Part shown: positions 44,437 through 53,786 of the stretch, piece after piece
How positions within the stretch are numbered: the first letter of the stretch is position 1
Layout: every line of letters begins with the position of its first letter
NCBI RefSeq assembly: GCF_030441895.1
Contig: NZ_JARJAS010000003.1
Reading direction: 5' to 3' (one strand)
Source: Enterococcus_D entomosocium
GTDB lineage: Bacteria > Bacillota > Bacilli > Lactobacillales > Enterococcaceae
DNA: 64,000 nt
Made by a program: the position numbers and the translations under genes
Notes under the pieces: model-generated
Told to the model about the DNA's origin: nothing
The model's input: the letters and a program-made list of their open reading frames with translations, nothing else
The model's database searches: none

Positions 44437-45270
44437 TTACAGAGTCAAATTCTCATCTAGAATCAAGCCTTCAGAGACCATAACCGCATCACCGATCAAT
44501 TCTAATGCGCCCTGATCAACATCAACTTCTACCGTTAACTGGCCACCTAACACGTGCAGCAAGACATTCGCTGCCGCTTGCTGTTGGCGTTTGGTCACGA
44601 CATACGCAGTGGCACCAGATCCTGTGCCGCACGCATAGGTAAAACCTTCCACCCCTCGCTCATACGTGCGAACGATCAGCTCACCTTTCTCGTCTTCTTC
44701 ATAGAAATTGACATTGGCCCCTTTTGGGAAAACTTCCCAATAGCGAATTTCTTTGGCAAGTTCAGCTAGCTGTTCCAACTCAGTTTCTGCCAGACCAGGA
44801 TAGTGAACCACCGCATGAGGGATTCCCGGATCACCTAATTCCACATAGTCCACGAAAGAAACCGTTGGATTCGGGTACGCTTGATCAAACGTTGTCACGG
44901 TTGGTGGGTTCAAGGTTACTTTGTAGTGTTTTGCCGACAAGCGCCATGCGGGGACATCGCCAGCAACTGTTTCGATGGTCATCTGCTCGCCAGCAATTCC
45001 CTTCTCAAAGGCATAACGGGCAATACAGCGAGCGCCGTTGCCGCACATTTCTGCTTCGGTCCCATCAGCATTGTAAAACCGCATCCGAAAATCAGCGGTT
45101 CCTGTGGGGAAATCCACTGCCATGACTGCATCCGCGCCGACAGAAAATTTCCGATGGCAAACTTGAGCAGCAAATTGCGACAGTTGTTCATGGGAGAATT
45201 TCAATGTGCGGTTATCGATTACGATAAAATCATTCCCCGCACCTTGCATTTTTGTATAAGGAATCGTCAT
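44437..45270 (-). CDS. dapF: Diaminopimelate epimerase
   Basis: 277 residues. It turns LL-diaminopimelate into the meso form. The two catalytic cysteines are C76 (MCGNGARC) and C214 (YACGTGSGA). It is 23 bases downstream of lysA in the minus-strand group deacetylase-lysA-dapF. Confidence 0.96.
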   Translation of the reverse strand: MTIPYTKMQGAGNDFIVIDNRTLKFSHEQLSQFAAQVCHRKFSVGADAVMAVDFPTGTADFRMRFYNADGTEAEMCGNGARCIARYAFEKGIAGEQMTIETVAGDVPAWRLSAKHYKVTLNPPTVTTFDQAYPNPTVSFVDYVELGDPGIPHAVVHYPGLAETELEQLAELAKEIRYWEVFPKGANVNFYEEDEKGELIVRTYERGVEGFTYACGTGSGATAYVVTKRQQQAAANVLLHVLGGQLTVEVDVDQGALELIGDAVMVSEGLILDENLTL

Positions 45271-45293
45271 GTTGTCACCTGCTTTTCAAAATT

Positions 45294-46610
45294 TTACTTG
45301 CTGGAAGCTTCTTCTTTTAGAAACGAAGGAACCACTTCATTTTGCAGCATTTGCTCGTAGGACTGGCGTTTAACGGCTAATTCCGCTTGGCCATTTTCCA
45401 CAAAGACGACTGCGGGTATCTGTAAATTATTGTAGCTGCTGGCCATCGAATAGCCGTAAGCTCCTGTTGCGAACGTAGCAAACAGATCCCCAGTTTCAAC
45501 GGGCGGTAATGCAAGATCTTTTACTAAGATGTCTGTGCTCTCACAAGCTTTACCAGAAATGGTGATCTTCTGTGTCGCTGCTTCGGAAGCGCGGTTGGCT
45601 AAGATCCCAGTGTAAGTTGCCTGATAAAGACCAGGACGAATATTGTCTGTCATGCCACCGTCAATGCTGGCGTATGTTCTGATTCCCGGCAATGTCTTGA
45701 TACTGCCGATGGTGTGCAAACTGATACCTGCTTCTGCGACGATACTGCGACCGGGTTCAATAACGATGGTCGGACGTTCGCTCTGGTGCTGCGCATAAAA
45801 GGCGTCGATTTTTTCCATCACAGGATCTAAAAAATAGCTGTAGGGTTGGCGAATATCTGCATCTGTGTATCGAACGCCAAAGCCGCCGCCAACATTTAGT
45901 TCTTTGATCCAATAATCAAAACGTTCATGAATGGTTTGGACAAGGGCCAAAGCCGCATCAACTGCCGCTAGATGTGAGCGATTGTCCGACAATTGACTGC
46001 CGACATGAAAATGCAGGCCATAGAAATCCAATTCAGGTGCTTGAATCACTTCTTCCACTAATGGAAATAAGATTTCTTCATCTAAAGGAATCCCGAATTT
46101 TGAATCTTTTTGTCCGGTCGAGATAAATTGATGGGTGCTGACCGAAACCTCGGGTGTGATGCGCAACAAGATTTTAGCAACGACTTGCTTTTCTTGACAT
46201 AACGCGCGGATCAAGCCGACTTCTTGAATGCCATCAACGATGATCCGTCCCACGCCATAATCAAGGGCGGCTGCTAATTCTTCAATGGATTTGTTATTGC
46301 CGTTAAACTCGATGTGTTCTGCTGGAAAATCAGCTTGGATCGCTGTATACAGCTCCCCACCGCTAACCACGTCTAATGAAAGTCCTTCTGACTTGATCAC
46401 TTGCAGCATCGCTGTAGTACAGAAAGCTTTAGCGGCATAGGCTGCTCGTGTCTTGCTGTAGCGCGTCAAAAACTGCGCCTGAATCTTTTGGCATTCTTCG
46501 CGAATCTCCGAAACGGAATACACGTAAAGGGGGGTTCCAAAGGTTTTTGCCAGTTCAACGGTATCGCAACCGTCAATGTATAAGTGATTGTTCTTGATTT
46601 CTTTTGCCAT
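45294..46610 (-). CDS. lysA: Diaminopimelate decarboxylase
   Basis: 438 residues, PLP-dependent fold-III enzyme. The PLP lysine is K61 (YAAKAFCT). Other motifs are HFHVGSQ, EPGRSIVAEAG and the second-subunit Cys in ACESTD. It makes lysine from meso-diaminopimelate. It starts four bases after the deacetylase gene. Confidence 0.96.
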   Translation of the reverse strand: MAKEIKNNHLYIDGCDTVELAKTFGTPLYVYSVSEIREECQKIQAQFLTRYSKTRAAYAAKAFCTTAMLQVIKSEGLSLDVVSGGELYTAIQADFPAEHIEFNGNNKSIEELAAALDYGVGRIIVDGIQEVGLIRALCQEKQVVAKILLRITPEVSVSTHQFISTGQKDSKFGIPLDEEILFPLVEEVIQAPELDFYGLHFHVGSQLSDNRSHLAAVDAALALVQTIHERFDYWIKELNVGGGFGVRYTDADIRQPYSYFLDPVMEKIDAFYAQHQSERPTIVIEPGRSIVAEAGISLHTIGSIKTLPGIRTYASIDGGMTDNIRPGLYQATYTGILANRASEAATQKITISGKACESTDILVKDLALPPVETGDLFATFATGAYGYSMASSYNNLQIPAVVFVENGQAELAVKRQSYEQMLQNEVVPSFLKEEASSK

Positions 46611-46614
46611 CGCT

Positions 46615-47784
46615 TTACTCCTTGTCTGTCGGCTCGTTCAACGCCTCGATCAAACGAACGTAGCATTCGATGCCTTGCAATAGATTTTTTTCGTCAAAAT
46701 TCATTTTGCTGCTGTGTAAAGGGTGGACATAACCTTTTTCTTCATTTCGGGTACCGACAAAGAAAAAGACGCCGGGGATTTCCTTTTGGTACATCGAAAA
46801 ATCCTCTGCCAACATATATGGCGGTGTTTCTCGGTAGCTCTCCCCGACCACTTTTTCCAATACTTCCACCATCTCAGGATCATTGTCCACGACACGATAA
46901 AGATGTTCGAATTCAACATCCGCCGTGCAATCATATCCTTTGGCGATTTCTTGTGCGACAGTGGTGATTCTGCGCGTCATCGTTTCATAGACTTCATCTT
47001 CAAACGCCCGCATCGTTCCTTTTAAAACGACCTTGCCGGGAATGATATTTTCCGCATCTCCCCCATGGATCTTCCCAAAAGTGATGACCCCAGCAGAAAG
47101 CGGGCTGATATTGCGTGAAATGATCGAATGCAATCCTTGAATGATCGCAGCCGCAGCTAAAATGGCATCATGCCCTTGATGAGGCTGGGCACCATGGGCA
47201 CTCGTACCGTTGATCGTTAGATTGATCTCGCCGTTACGGGCCATCATCGGACCTTTCCGACTCGCAATGACTCCTTCGGGAAAGTCTGGGAAGACATGCA
47301 GCCCCACGATTTTTTCCACGCCAAAATCTCGTAAGATGCCTTCATCGATCATCAGTTGAGCGCCACCGGGGCTTTCCTCGGCTGGTTGGAAAATCAAAAC
47401 GATCGTTCCACGAATCACTTCAGGATGCGTCGCTAAGTATTTGGCAAACCCTAGCATCGTTGCCATATGGCCATCATGACCGCAGGCGTGCATTTTTCCT
47501 TCATGTTTGGAAGCAAAAGAAACACCGGTCTCTTCTTTGATCGGTAGTGCATCGATATCCGTTCGAAAGGCCAGTGTCTTTCCTGGACGCTCACTGCGAA
47601 AGACAGCAATCAAGCCGGTTTCAATCACTGGATAGATTTCTTTGATCCCAAAGGATTGCAACTGACGCAGCAAGTATTCCTTTGTTTTGAACTCAGTTAA
47701 CCCTAATTCAGGGATTGTATGTAATTCACGACGAAAACGAACCACGTCTTCGGTTAATTCTGTGACTGTTTGCGATACTTGCAT
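46615..47784 (-). CDS. N-acetyldiaminopimelate deacetylase, M20 family
   Basis: 389 residues of the M20D amidohydrolase family. Metal-site motifs are HACGHDGHM, FQPAEES and the dimer-domain GTSAHGA. The adjacent lysA, dapF and divergent dapH indicate the acetylated diaminopimelate route, where this enzyme removes the acetyl group to give LL-diaminopimelate. General amino-acid amidohydrolases are close relatives, so the call rests on context too. Confidence 0.88.
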   Translation of the reverse strand: MQVSQTVTELTEDVVRFRRELHTIPELGLTEFKTKEYLLRQLQSFGIKEIYPVIETGLIAVFRSERPGKTLAFRTDIDALPIKEETGVSFASKHEGKMHACGHDGHMATMLGFAKYLATHPEVIRGTIVLIFQPAEESPGGAQLMIDEGILRDFGVEKIVGLHVFPDFPEGVIASRKGPMMARNGEINLTINGTSAHGAQPHQGHDAILAAAAIIQGLHSIISRNISPLSAGVITFGKIHGGDAENIIPGKVVLKGTMRAFEDEVYETMTRRITTVAQEIAKGYDCTADVEFEHLYRVVDNDPEMVEVLEKVVGESYRETPPYMLAEDFSMYQKEIPGVFFFVGTRNEEKGYVHPLHSSKMNFDEKNLLQGIECYVRLIEALNEPTDKE

Positions 47785-47876
47785 GTTAAAACACCTTTCT
47801 ATACATTCCTTTTAAAAATATCCATAAAAACCAGCGAATATTCAGTTTTTCATTGATATTGTTTAATATTATAGTA

Positions 47877-47920
47877 TATAATTCGAATAATCTATAGTAT
47901 AAATTGTCGAAATGTTTCGA
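47877..47920. promoter_or_regulatory. Divergent dap/lys control region
   Basis: The 222-base gap between the divergent groups holds a perfect palindrome TCGAAATGTTTCGA (47907-47920), and a direct repeat TATAGTATA flanking ATTCGAAT. A regulator controlling both groups is likely. No lysine riboswitch aptamer is recognisable in it. Confidence 0.45.
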
Positions 47921-48006
47921 TTTTTATTGAAAATTTTACCCCTCGTTTTGGTACACTTATACGTAGAGTAACGAAAAATAAATTGGTTGAAAGGATGTGT
48001 CGTAGT

Positions 48007-48888
48007 TTGACAATATTCAAAGGTTCTGGCGTTGCGTTGATTACCCCTATGCTTCAAGATGGTTCGGTGGATTTCGATAAGCTGAAGGAGTTAGCGGAGT
48101 GGCATGTGCAGCAAGGAACGAATGCAATCATTGCATGCGGTACGACCGGTGAAGCATCCACGTTAGACGATGAAGAACATATCGCGGTGATCGAAGCGGT
48201 GGTAAAACAAGTTGCTGGTCGAATCCCCGTTATCGGAGGAACAGGCTCCAACAATACCCAACATGGGATCCATCTTTCAAAAGAAGCACAGCGCGTTGGT
48301 GCTGACGCATTATTGGTTGTAACACCTTACTACAACAAAGCGACCAAGAAAAGTTTAGTCGCTCACTATGAAGCAATCTGTCAAAGCGTTGAGCTGCCAG
48401 TGATCTTATACTCCGTCAGCTCAAGAACCGGCTTAAATTTAACACCTGAAGCCGTGGCAGAACTAAAAAAAATCCCTAATATCAAAGGCATCAAAGAGGC
48501 CAGCGGTGATATTTCGCAAATCGCAGAAATCGCTCGTCTTGCGGATGATGACTTTGCGATCTATTCAGGAAATGACGATCAAGTAACCCCAATTTTAGCT
48601 TTAGGTGGCTCTGGCGTGATTTCAACGATCGGCAATATCGCTCCGAAACAAACGGCACAACTCGTTGCTGATTTCTTAAATGGTGATGTAAAAGCAGCCA
48701 TCAAAGAGCAGTTGCGACAAAAACCGTTGATCGATGCGATTTTCAGTGAAGTAAATCCTGTGCCGATCAAAGCAGCGGTCTCCTTACTGGGCAAATGCGA
48801 ATTGCATTATCGTTTGCCTTTGGGTGTCCCGGAAGATGCGACCCTCGTTCATTTAGAAGAAGAAATGACCAATTACGGATTGCTGTAA
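48007..48888 (+). CDS. dapA: 4-hydroxy-tetrahydrodipicolinate synthase
   Basis: 293 residues from the TTG at 48007, which gives MTIFKGSGVALITPM, with AAAGGATG upstream; an earlier in-frame TTG lies before that ribosome site. The Schiff-base lysine is K163 (IKEASGD) and the catalytic Tyr Y135 lies in ILYSVSSRTG. It condenses pyruvate with aspartate semialdehyde. First gene of the dapA-dapB-dapH operon. Confidence 0.94.
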   Translation: MTIFKGSGVALITPMLQDGSVDFDKLKELAEWHVQQGTNAIIACGTTGEASTLDDEEHIAVIEAVVKQVAGRIPVIGGTGSNNTQHGIHLSKEAQRVGADALLVVTPYYNKATKKSLVAHYEAICQSVELPVILYSVSSRTGLNLTPEAVAELKKIPNIKGIKEASGDISQIAEIARLADDDFAIYSGNDDQVTPILALGGSGVISTIGNIAPKQTAQLVADFLNGDVKAAIKEQLRQKPLIDAIFSEVNPVPIKAAVSLLGKCELHYRLPLGVPEDATLVHLEEEMTNYGLL

Positions 48889-48901
48889 GGAGGAGTTTTT
48901 G

Positions 48902-49657
48902 GTGAAACAAATTTTATTAAGCGGTGCAAACGGTCGCATGGGCAAAGTGTTGCAAAGCCTGATCGCAAAGCACCCTCAGTTAGAAGTGGCCGCCGGCTTA
49001 GATCGTACCGAGCAATTAGATGGTCCTTTTCCAATCTATGATCGTCCAGAAAAAATCACGCAACCGATCGATTTGGTGATTGATTTTTCTCATTATAGCA
49101 ATGTGCCTGCCTTGTTGAACTATTGTGTCGAACAGCAGCTGCCAATCGTGGTTGCTACAACTGGTTTGACGGAAGACACGCAGATGATGCTGCCGTTGGC
49201 TGCTAAAGTGATTCCGGTTTTCTATTCTGCCAATATGTCGTTGGGGATCAATGTACTGATCAAAGCACTACAAAGTATCACCCCCGCATTAGAAGCTGAC
49301 TTTGACATTGAGATCATCGAAAAGCATCATAATCAAAAACTTGATGCACCAAGCGGTACAGCTTTGCTGTTGGCAGACAGTATCAATGACAGCTGCGAAA
49401 CAAAAAAAGAGTATCTCTACGGGCGTGAAGGCAGTGATCTAGTAAATGACCGCAAGCAGATGGGCATCCATGCCGTTCGCGGCGGAACGATCCCTGGGGA
49501 ACACATTGTCATCTATGCTGGGCAGGATGAAATCATTGAATTAAAACACACTGCGCTCTCCCGCGAAATCTTCGCCAATGGTGCGCTAAAAGCAGCGGAA
49601 TTTTTAGCCGATCAACCAGCCGGTTTTTATTCCATGCAAAATCTAATCGACAAGTAA
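48902..49657 (+). CDS. dapB: 4-hydroxy-tetrahydrodipicolinate reductase
   Basis: 251 residues from the GTG at 48902, which has AAGGAGGAG in front; TTG one codon earlier is too near. The nucleotide motif SGANGRMGK and the substrate motif EKHHNQKLDAPSGTA are present. It reduces dihydrodipicolinate-type product with NAD(P)H. Confidence 0.95.
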   Translation: MKQILLSGANGRMGKVLQSLIAKHPQLEVAAGLDRTEQLDGPFPIYDRPEKITQPIDLVIDFSHYSNVPALLNYCVEQQLPIVVATTGLTEDTQMMLPLAAKVIPVFYSANMSLGINVLIKALQSITPALEADFDIEIIEKHHNQKLDAPSGTALLLADSINDSCETKKEYLYGREGSDLVNDRKQMGIHAVRGGTIPGEHIVIYAGQDEIIELKHTALSREIFANGALKAAEFLADQPAGFYSMQNLIDK

Positions 49658-49669
49658 AGGTGGTCTCTC

Positions 49670-50383
49670 ATGACAGAATTACAATTTTCCGATCCTTATC
49701 AATTAGCAAAATATATCAAAGAAGCAAATAAACAAACACCTGTAAAAGTCTATATCAATGGAGATCTTGGCGACGTCCAAGCAGATGGCATCCAATTGTT
49801 TGGTAACGGCACCTTCTATTTCGTGGTTGGTGACAGTCAAAAAGTAGCTGAGTTTTTAACCGCGCACCAAGACAAAATCACCGATCACTATCTGGAAAAT
49901 GATCGCCGCAACTCAGCGATTCCTTTGTTGGACTTGACGAAAGTCGATGCCCGTATCGAACCAGGTGCCTTTATCCGTGACCAAGCCATCATTGAAAAAA
50001 ATGCCGTTATCATGATGGGGGCAGTGATCAACATTGGTGCTGTGGTTGGTGAAGAAACCATGATCGATATGGGTGCGATTTTAGGTGCTCGGGCAACCGT
50101 TGGGAAAAAAGCCCATATTGGCGCTGGTGCTGTCTTGGCTGGCGTTCTTGAGCCACCTTCAGCAAGCCCAGTCATCATTGAAGACAATGTTTTGATCGGC
50201 GCAAATGCCGTCGTCCTTGAAGGCGTCCGTGTCGGCGAAGGTGCAGTCGTTGCTGCCGGTTCTGTGGTGACGGAAGATGTCCCTGCTGGAGCAGTCGTTG
50301 CTGGCTCACCAGCTAAAGTCATCAAAATGAAAGACGAGAAAACGAAAAGCAAAACCGAATTTTTAGACGATCTACGGGGGTAA
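49670..50383 (+). CDS. dapH: Tetrahydrodipicolinate N-acetyltransferase
   Basis: 237 residues. The N-terminal about 90 residues are a DapH-specific domain and the remainder is a left-handed beta helix with hexapeptide repeats. It acetylates tetrahydrodipicolinate and defines the acetyl branch. Third gene of the operon; the N-acetyl aminotransferase is not in the window. Confidence 0.94.
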   Translation: MTELQFSDPYQLAKYIKEANKQTPVKVYINGDLGDVQADGIQLFGNGTFYFVVGDSQKVAEFLTAHQDKITDHYLENDRRNSAIPLLDLTKVDARIEPGAFIRDQAIIEKNAVIMMGAVINIGAVVGEETMIDMGAILGARATVGKKAHIGAGAVLAGVLEPPSASPVIIEDNVLIGANAVVLEGVRVGEGAVVAAGSVVTEDVPAGAVVAGSPAKVIKMKDEKTKSKTEFLDDLRG

Positions 50384-50414
50384 ACTTCTTATTTTCTCGT
50401 AAATACGCAACAAA

Positions 50415-50456
50415 AAAACGCAGTACCGGTTCAGTGATGAGCCTGCGCTGCGTTTT
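50415..50456 (+). terminator. Terminator of dap operon
   Basis: AAAACGCAG pairs with CTGCGTTTT with weaker pairing inside. Confidence 0.7.
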
Positions 50457-50461
50457 GTCTA

Positions 50462-50499
50462 AAAAAGGGCGTGCCGAAAGCTTTTGGCACGCCCTTTTT
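50462..50499. terminator. Bidirectional terminator
   Basis: AAAAAGGGCGTGCC pairs exactly with GGCACGCCCTTTTT. It also ends nrnA from the other side, giving a double termination zone with the element just before it. Confidence 0.93.
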
Positions 50500-50527
50500 C
50501 TATTGGCAAATGTGCTTGTAAAAGTGT

Positions 50528-51481
50528 TTATTCTGCTTGAAATTCTTTGATCGCTGCTTGGATCTCTTGATAGATCACTGCAACTTCTTCAAGGTCTTTT
50601 GCATTTGCTCCACTGGCAAGCGGATGTCCACCACCATGATGGCGTTTGGCGATCTCATTGATCACTGGACCTTTCGAACGCATCCGCACACGGTAATAGC
50701 CTTCTGGTTGTTCGACAAAGATCGCCCAAGCCATCACTTCGTCGATTTTCCCTGGTAAGGAAACGACTGCTGAGGTTTCCGAATCTACTACGCCAAAACG
50801 CTGCTGCAATTCTTGCGATAGGATCACTTTACCAGCACCAATCTCATCAATCTCGATGTTTTCGTAGACATACCCTGAAAGGCGAGCAACACTGCGAGAG
50901 ACTTGATCCAATTGACGATTGATCTTCGGAGCATCAAAGCCGTAATCCAATAGTTCAGCCGCTAAGCGCAGGGTTGTCGCTGTCGTTGCCGGATATAAAA
51001 ACCGTCCAGTATCACCAACAATGCCCGCATATAACAGACGAGCCGCTTCTTGCGTCATCGTCAGCTCGTTTTGAAACATTTGCCAAAACGAAACGATCAT
51101 CTCACTACAGCTGCTGGCTTTCGTATTGACCCAAACCAGTTCTCCGTAAGGTTCATCATTAGGGTGATGATCGATTTTGATCAATTTCGCCCCTTGATCA
51201 TAGCGTTGGTCACTGATCCGTGGTGCATTGGCCGTATCTGTAACGATCACCAGCGCCCCTTTATACAAATCATCAGGGATCGTCTGCATCAGCGCCAAGT
51301 AATCCAATCCTTCAACGGGTCCGCCAACTTGATAGATTTCTTTTTTGGGAAAACTAGCTCGTAAAATTTCTGCCAACCCCACTTGTGATCCTAATGCATC
51401 TGGATCAGGGCGCTGGTGCCGATGGATAATGATCCGGTCGAATGCTTTGATTGTTGCAAGTATTTCTTCTTGTACCTTCAT
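50528..51481 (-). CDS. nrnA: Oligoribonuclease/pAp phosphatase, DHH family
   Basis: 317 residues from the ATG at 51481; a TTG at 51493 is an alternative and the ribosome site is not clear. The DHH motif is in KIDHHPND, the first metal motif in RPDPDALGS, and the DHHA1 domain ends in GGGHPLASGA. It degrades nano-RNA and pAp in the cytoplasm, as NrnA does. Confidence 0.92.
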   Translation of the reverse strand: MKVQEEILATIKAFDRIIIHRHQRPDPDALGSQVGLAEILRASFPKKEIYQVGGPVEGLDYLALMQTIPDDLYKGALVIVTDTANAPRISDQRYDQGAKLIKIDHHPNDEPYGELVWVNTKASSCSEMIVSFWQMFQNELTMTQEAARLLYAGIVGDTGRFLYPATTATTLRLAAELLDYGFDAPKINRQLDQVSRSVARLSGYVYENIEIDEIGAGKVILSQELQQRFGVVDSETSAVVSLPGKIDEVMAWAIFVEQPEGYYRVRMRSKGPVINEIAKRHHGGGHPLASGANAKDLEEVAVIYQEIQAAIKEFQAE

Positions 51482-51535
51482 GAATGGTCTCAACTTTCTC
51501 TCTAAAATTTTTCCATAAGTGCCGTTTTCGATGAT

Positions 51536-52867
51536 TTATGGGCGTTCCATTACTTGGCATACCACGATCGCTTTTGCCACTAAGGAATTTTCGATCGATA
51601 CTTCGATATCGATTTTCGCCGAACGTCGCCCCAGTTCTAGAATCTTCGGTTGAATGATGATCTCGCTTTCTAATTGGATCAAACGGAAGTAATGCAGATT
51701 GACTTGCTCGATCCAGCTATTGCGTCGTTGATTCAACTGCATCGTACGTTTCGCCGTATTAGCGATTACTTCACTCAAGACACCAAAAGAGATCGTTCCG
51801 ACTTCATTAACCATTTGGGGCGTCACCGCAAAGCTGAAATACGGCTGCGGCAATTTGTTCCCTTCAAAATCTTGTTCGATAACTTGCATCTGTCCCGAGA
51901 TTTGGTCAGAAATCGTATCTGAAATTTGCGTTTGTCGTTGGACCATCTGCATCGCTTTCATAATGTCTTGGCGTGTGACAATCCCAATCAAAGAAAGGTC
52001 ATCAGCTACGACGGGCATCACTTCTAAGCCATCCCAAATCATCTGATGGCTGGCAGAGGCCACACTCATCTCTTTTTTTACGACCCGTGGTTCCCGGGTC
52101 ATGATTCGTTCGATGATCTGCGTATCAGGCTTTTCTAAGACATCTTTGGCTGTGATGATCCCAACGACCCGCATATTCTTGTTGACGACTGGATAGCGGG
52201 AGTGATTGGTAGACTCCGAGAGTAGTTTGTAATCCTTGACCGTATCAAAGGTGTGCAGATACTTGGTTTTTTCCAATGGCATATAAATGTCACTCACCAG
52301 CATAATGTCCTTTTTGATCAGCTGGTCGCTTAAGGCACGGTTGATCATCGTTGCCACGGTAAAGGTGTCATAGGTCGTTTGTAAAATCGGCAACTCCAAT
52401 TCGTCTGCTAAACGACAGATTTCCTCTGTTGTTTCAAAGCCTCCCGTGATCAAGACGGCTGCGCCATCCTCCAGTGCCAACTTGTGGACTTCGTTGCGGT
52501 TTCCGACGATCACTAAGGAGCCAGGCGTGATGTAGCGTTCCATTGCTGATTCTTTCATGGCGCCGATAACAAATTTGTTCAAGTCTTTGTCCAAACCGGC
52601 AGCGCCGCCCAAAACATCACCTTCAATGATTTGGACGACTTCGCCGAAAGTTAGTTTTTCAATGTGTTTTTTTAGTTTTCGTTCGATACGGATGGTTCCG
52701 ACACGCTGGATCGTTGAAACCAAGCCGATATTTTCCGCATCTTTGATTGCCCGATAGGCTGTTCCTTCACTGACATTCAAGTCTTTTGCGATTCCCCGCA
52801 CCGAGATGCGATCGCCTACAGGCAGATTCTCGATATGCGCTAAAATCAAGTCGTGTTTTGTCGCCAT
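51536..52867 (-). CDS. HTH-DRTGG-CBS-hotdog protein, YtoI-like
   Basis: 443 residues with four parts in order: winged HTH (about 1-65), DRTGG domain (about 75-185), a pair of CBS domains (about 190-310), and a hotdog thioesterase-like domain (about 320-440). The order is that of Bacillus YtoI, whose function is not known. CBS domains suggest nucleotide sensing. It lies between nrnA and a metallo-beta-lactamase gene. Confidence 0.88.
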   Translation of the reverse strand: MATKHDLILAHIENLPVGDRISVRGIAKDLNVSEGTAYRAIKDAENIGLVSTIQRVGTIRIERKLKKHIEKLTFGEVVQIIEGDVLGGAAGLDKDLNKFVIGAMKESAMERYITPGSLVIVGNRNEVHKLALEDGAAVLITGGFETTEEICRLADELELPILQTTYDTFTVATMINRALSDQLIKKDIMLVSDIYMPLEKTKYLHTFDTVKDYKLLSESTNHSRYPVVNKNMRVVGIITAKDVLEKPDTQIIERIMTREPRVVKKEMSVASASHQMIWDGLEVMPVVADDLSLIGIVTRQDIMKAMQMVQRQTQISDTISDQISGQMQVIEQDFEGNKLPQPYFSFAVTPQMVNEVGTISFGVLSEVIANTAKRTMQLNQRRNSWIEQVNLHYFRLIQLESEIIIQPKILELGRRSAKIDIEVSIENSLVAKAIVVCQVMERP

Positions 52868-52904
52868 AATTATCCCCTATTCCTACTACGAATCTTCCTG
52901 TTGC

Positions 52905-53588
52905 TTAAACTTCTAATGTCTCACCGACTGCAAGGATCTGGCCCACACCTGCCGGCAATAAATTCACGAAGGTTTGCGGATCTTGCTTGATCATTGGAAA
53001 CGTATTGTAATGGATCGGTACTACTTTGCTCGCGTTTAAAAGGGCCGCTGCTGTTGCGGCATCTTGAACGCCCATCGTAAAATTATCCCCGATCGGTAAA
53101 AATGCCACATCGATGTCGAAACGTTCACCGATCATCGCCATATCGCTAAAGAGTGCAGTATCTCCAGCGTGGTAGATGGTTTTGCCTTCTGCTTCTAAAA
53201 TGATTCCAACAGGATTGCCCATATAGATCATCGTTCCGTCTTCTTCAAGGCCAGAGCTGTGTTTCGCTTCCACCATTGAGATTTTGCCAAACGGAAACTC
53301 AAAAGAACCTCCCATATTCATGCCATGCGTCTCAGCAACGCCTTTGCGGGCTGCATAGCGGCAAATTTCAACGACACTGATCACTGGCGCTTCATTTCTT
53401 TTGGCGATCGGCACCATATCCCCAATATGATCACTATGACCATGCGTGATCAAAAGCCAATCGGTTTCCACTGTCTCTGCATCTAAATCAGTCAGAGCAT
53501 TTCCAGTAATAAAAGGGTCAAACAACAATTTTTGGCCATCCGCTAATTGGATAGCAAGCACTGAGTGTCCGTGATACGTGAGTTTCAT
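52905..53588 (-). CDS. Metal-dependent hydrolase, UPF0173
   Basis: 227 residues, metallo-beta-lactamase fold with THGHSDHIGD (48-57) and HAGDTALF. The family (YtkL in Bacillus) is conserved in Firmicutes; the substrate is unknown. Confidence 0.88.
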   Translation of the reverse strand: MKLTYHGHSVLAIQLADGQKLLFDPFITGNALTDLDAETVETDWLLITHGHSDHIGDMVPIAKRNEAPVISVVEICRYAARKGVAETHGMNMGGSFEFPFGKISMVEAKHSSGLEEDGTMIYMGNPVGIILEAEGKTIYHAGDTALFSDMAMIGERFDIDVAFLPIGDNFTMGVQDAATAAALLNASKVVPIHYNTFPMIKQDPQTFVNLLPAGVGQILAVGETLEV

Positions 53589-53727
53589 ACAACATTCCCC
53601 TTTCCATCTAAGTAATACAGTCTAATATTTTTCATTATAACAGATAACGCCAGAAATCCAAAAGCACAAATTCTGGCAGCTTTATTACATCCGTCCTTTT
53701 TCTGGTTCTTGTCAAGAAAAATAAAGA

Positions 53728-53765
53728 AACTGTTCTACCCTTTCTGAATAAGGAATAGAACAGTT
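53728..53765 (-). terminator. Terminator of efflux gene
   Basis: On the minus strand AACTGTTCTA and TAGAACAGTT form a stem with inner partial pairing, followed by TCTTTATTTTTC. Confidence 0.8.
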
Positions 53766-53786
53766 CGACCTGATGACTTCAAGCGA

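Noticed and set aside
47785..48006. Lysine riboswitch ahead of dapA
   Set aside because: The gap is short, AT-rich and lacks the L-box conserved segments.
49888..50352. 154-residue frame opposite dapH
   Set aside because: Low-complexity Ala/Pro/Thr antisense shadow of hexapeptide repeats.
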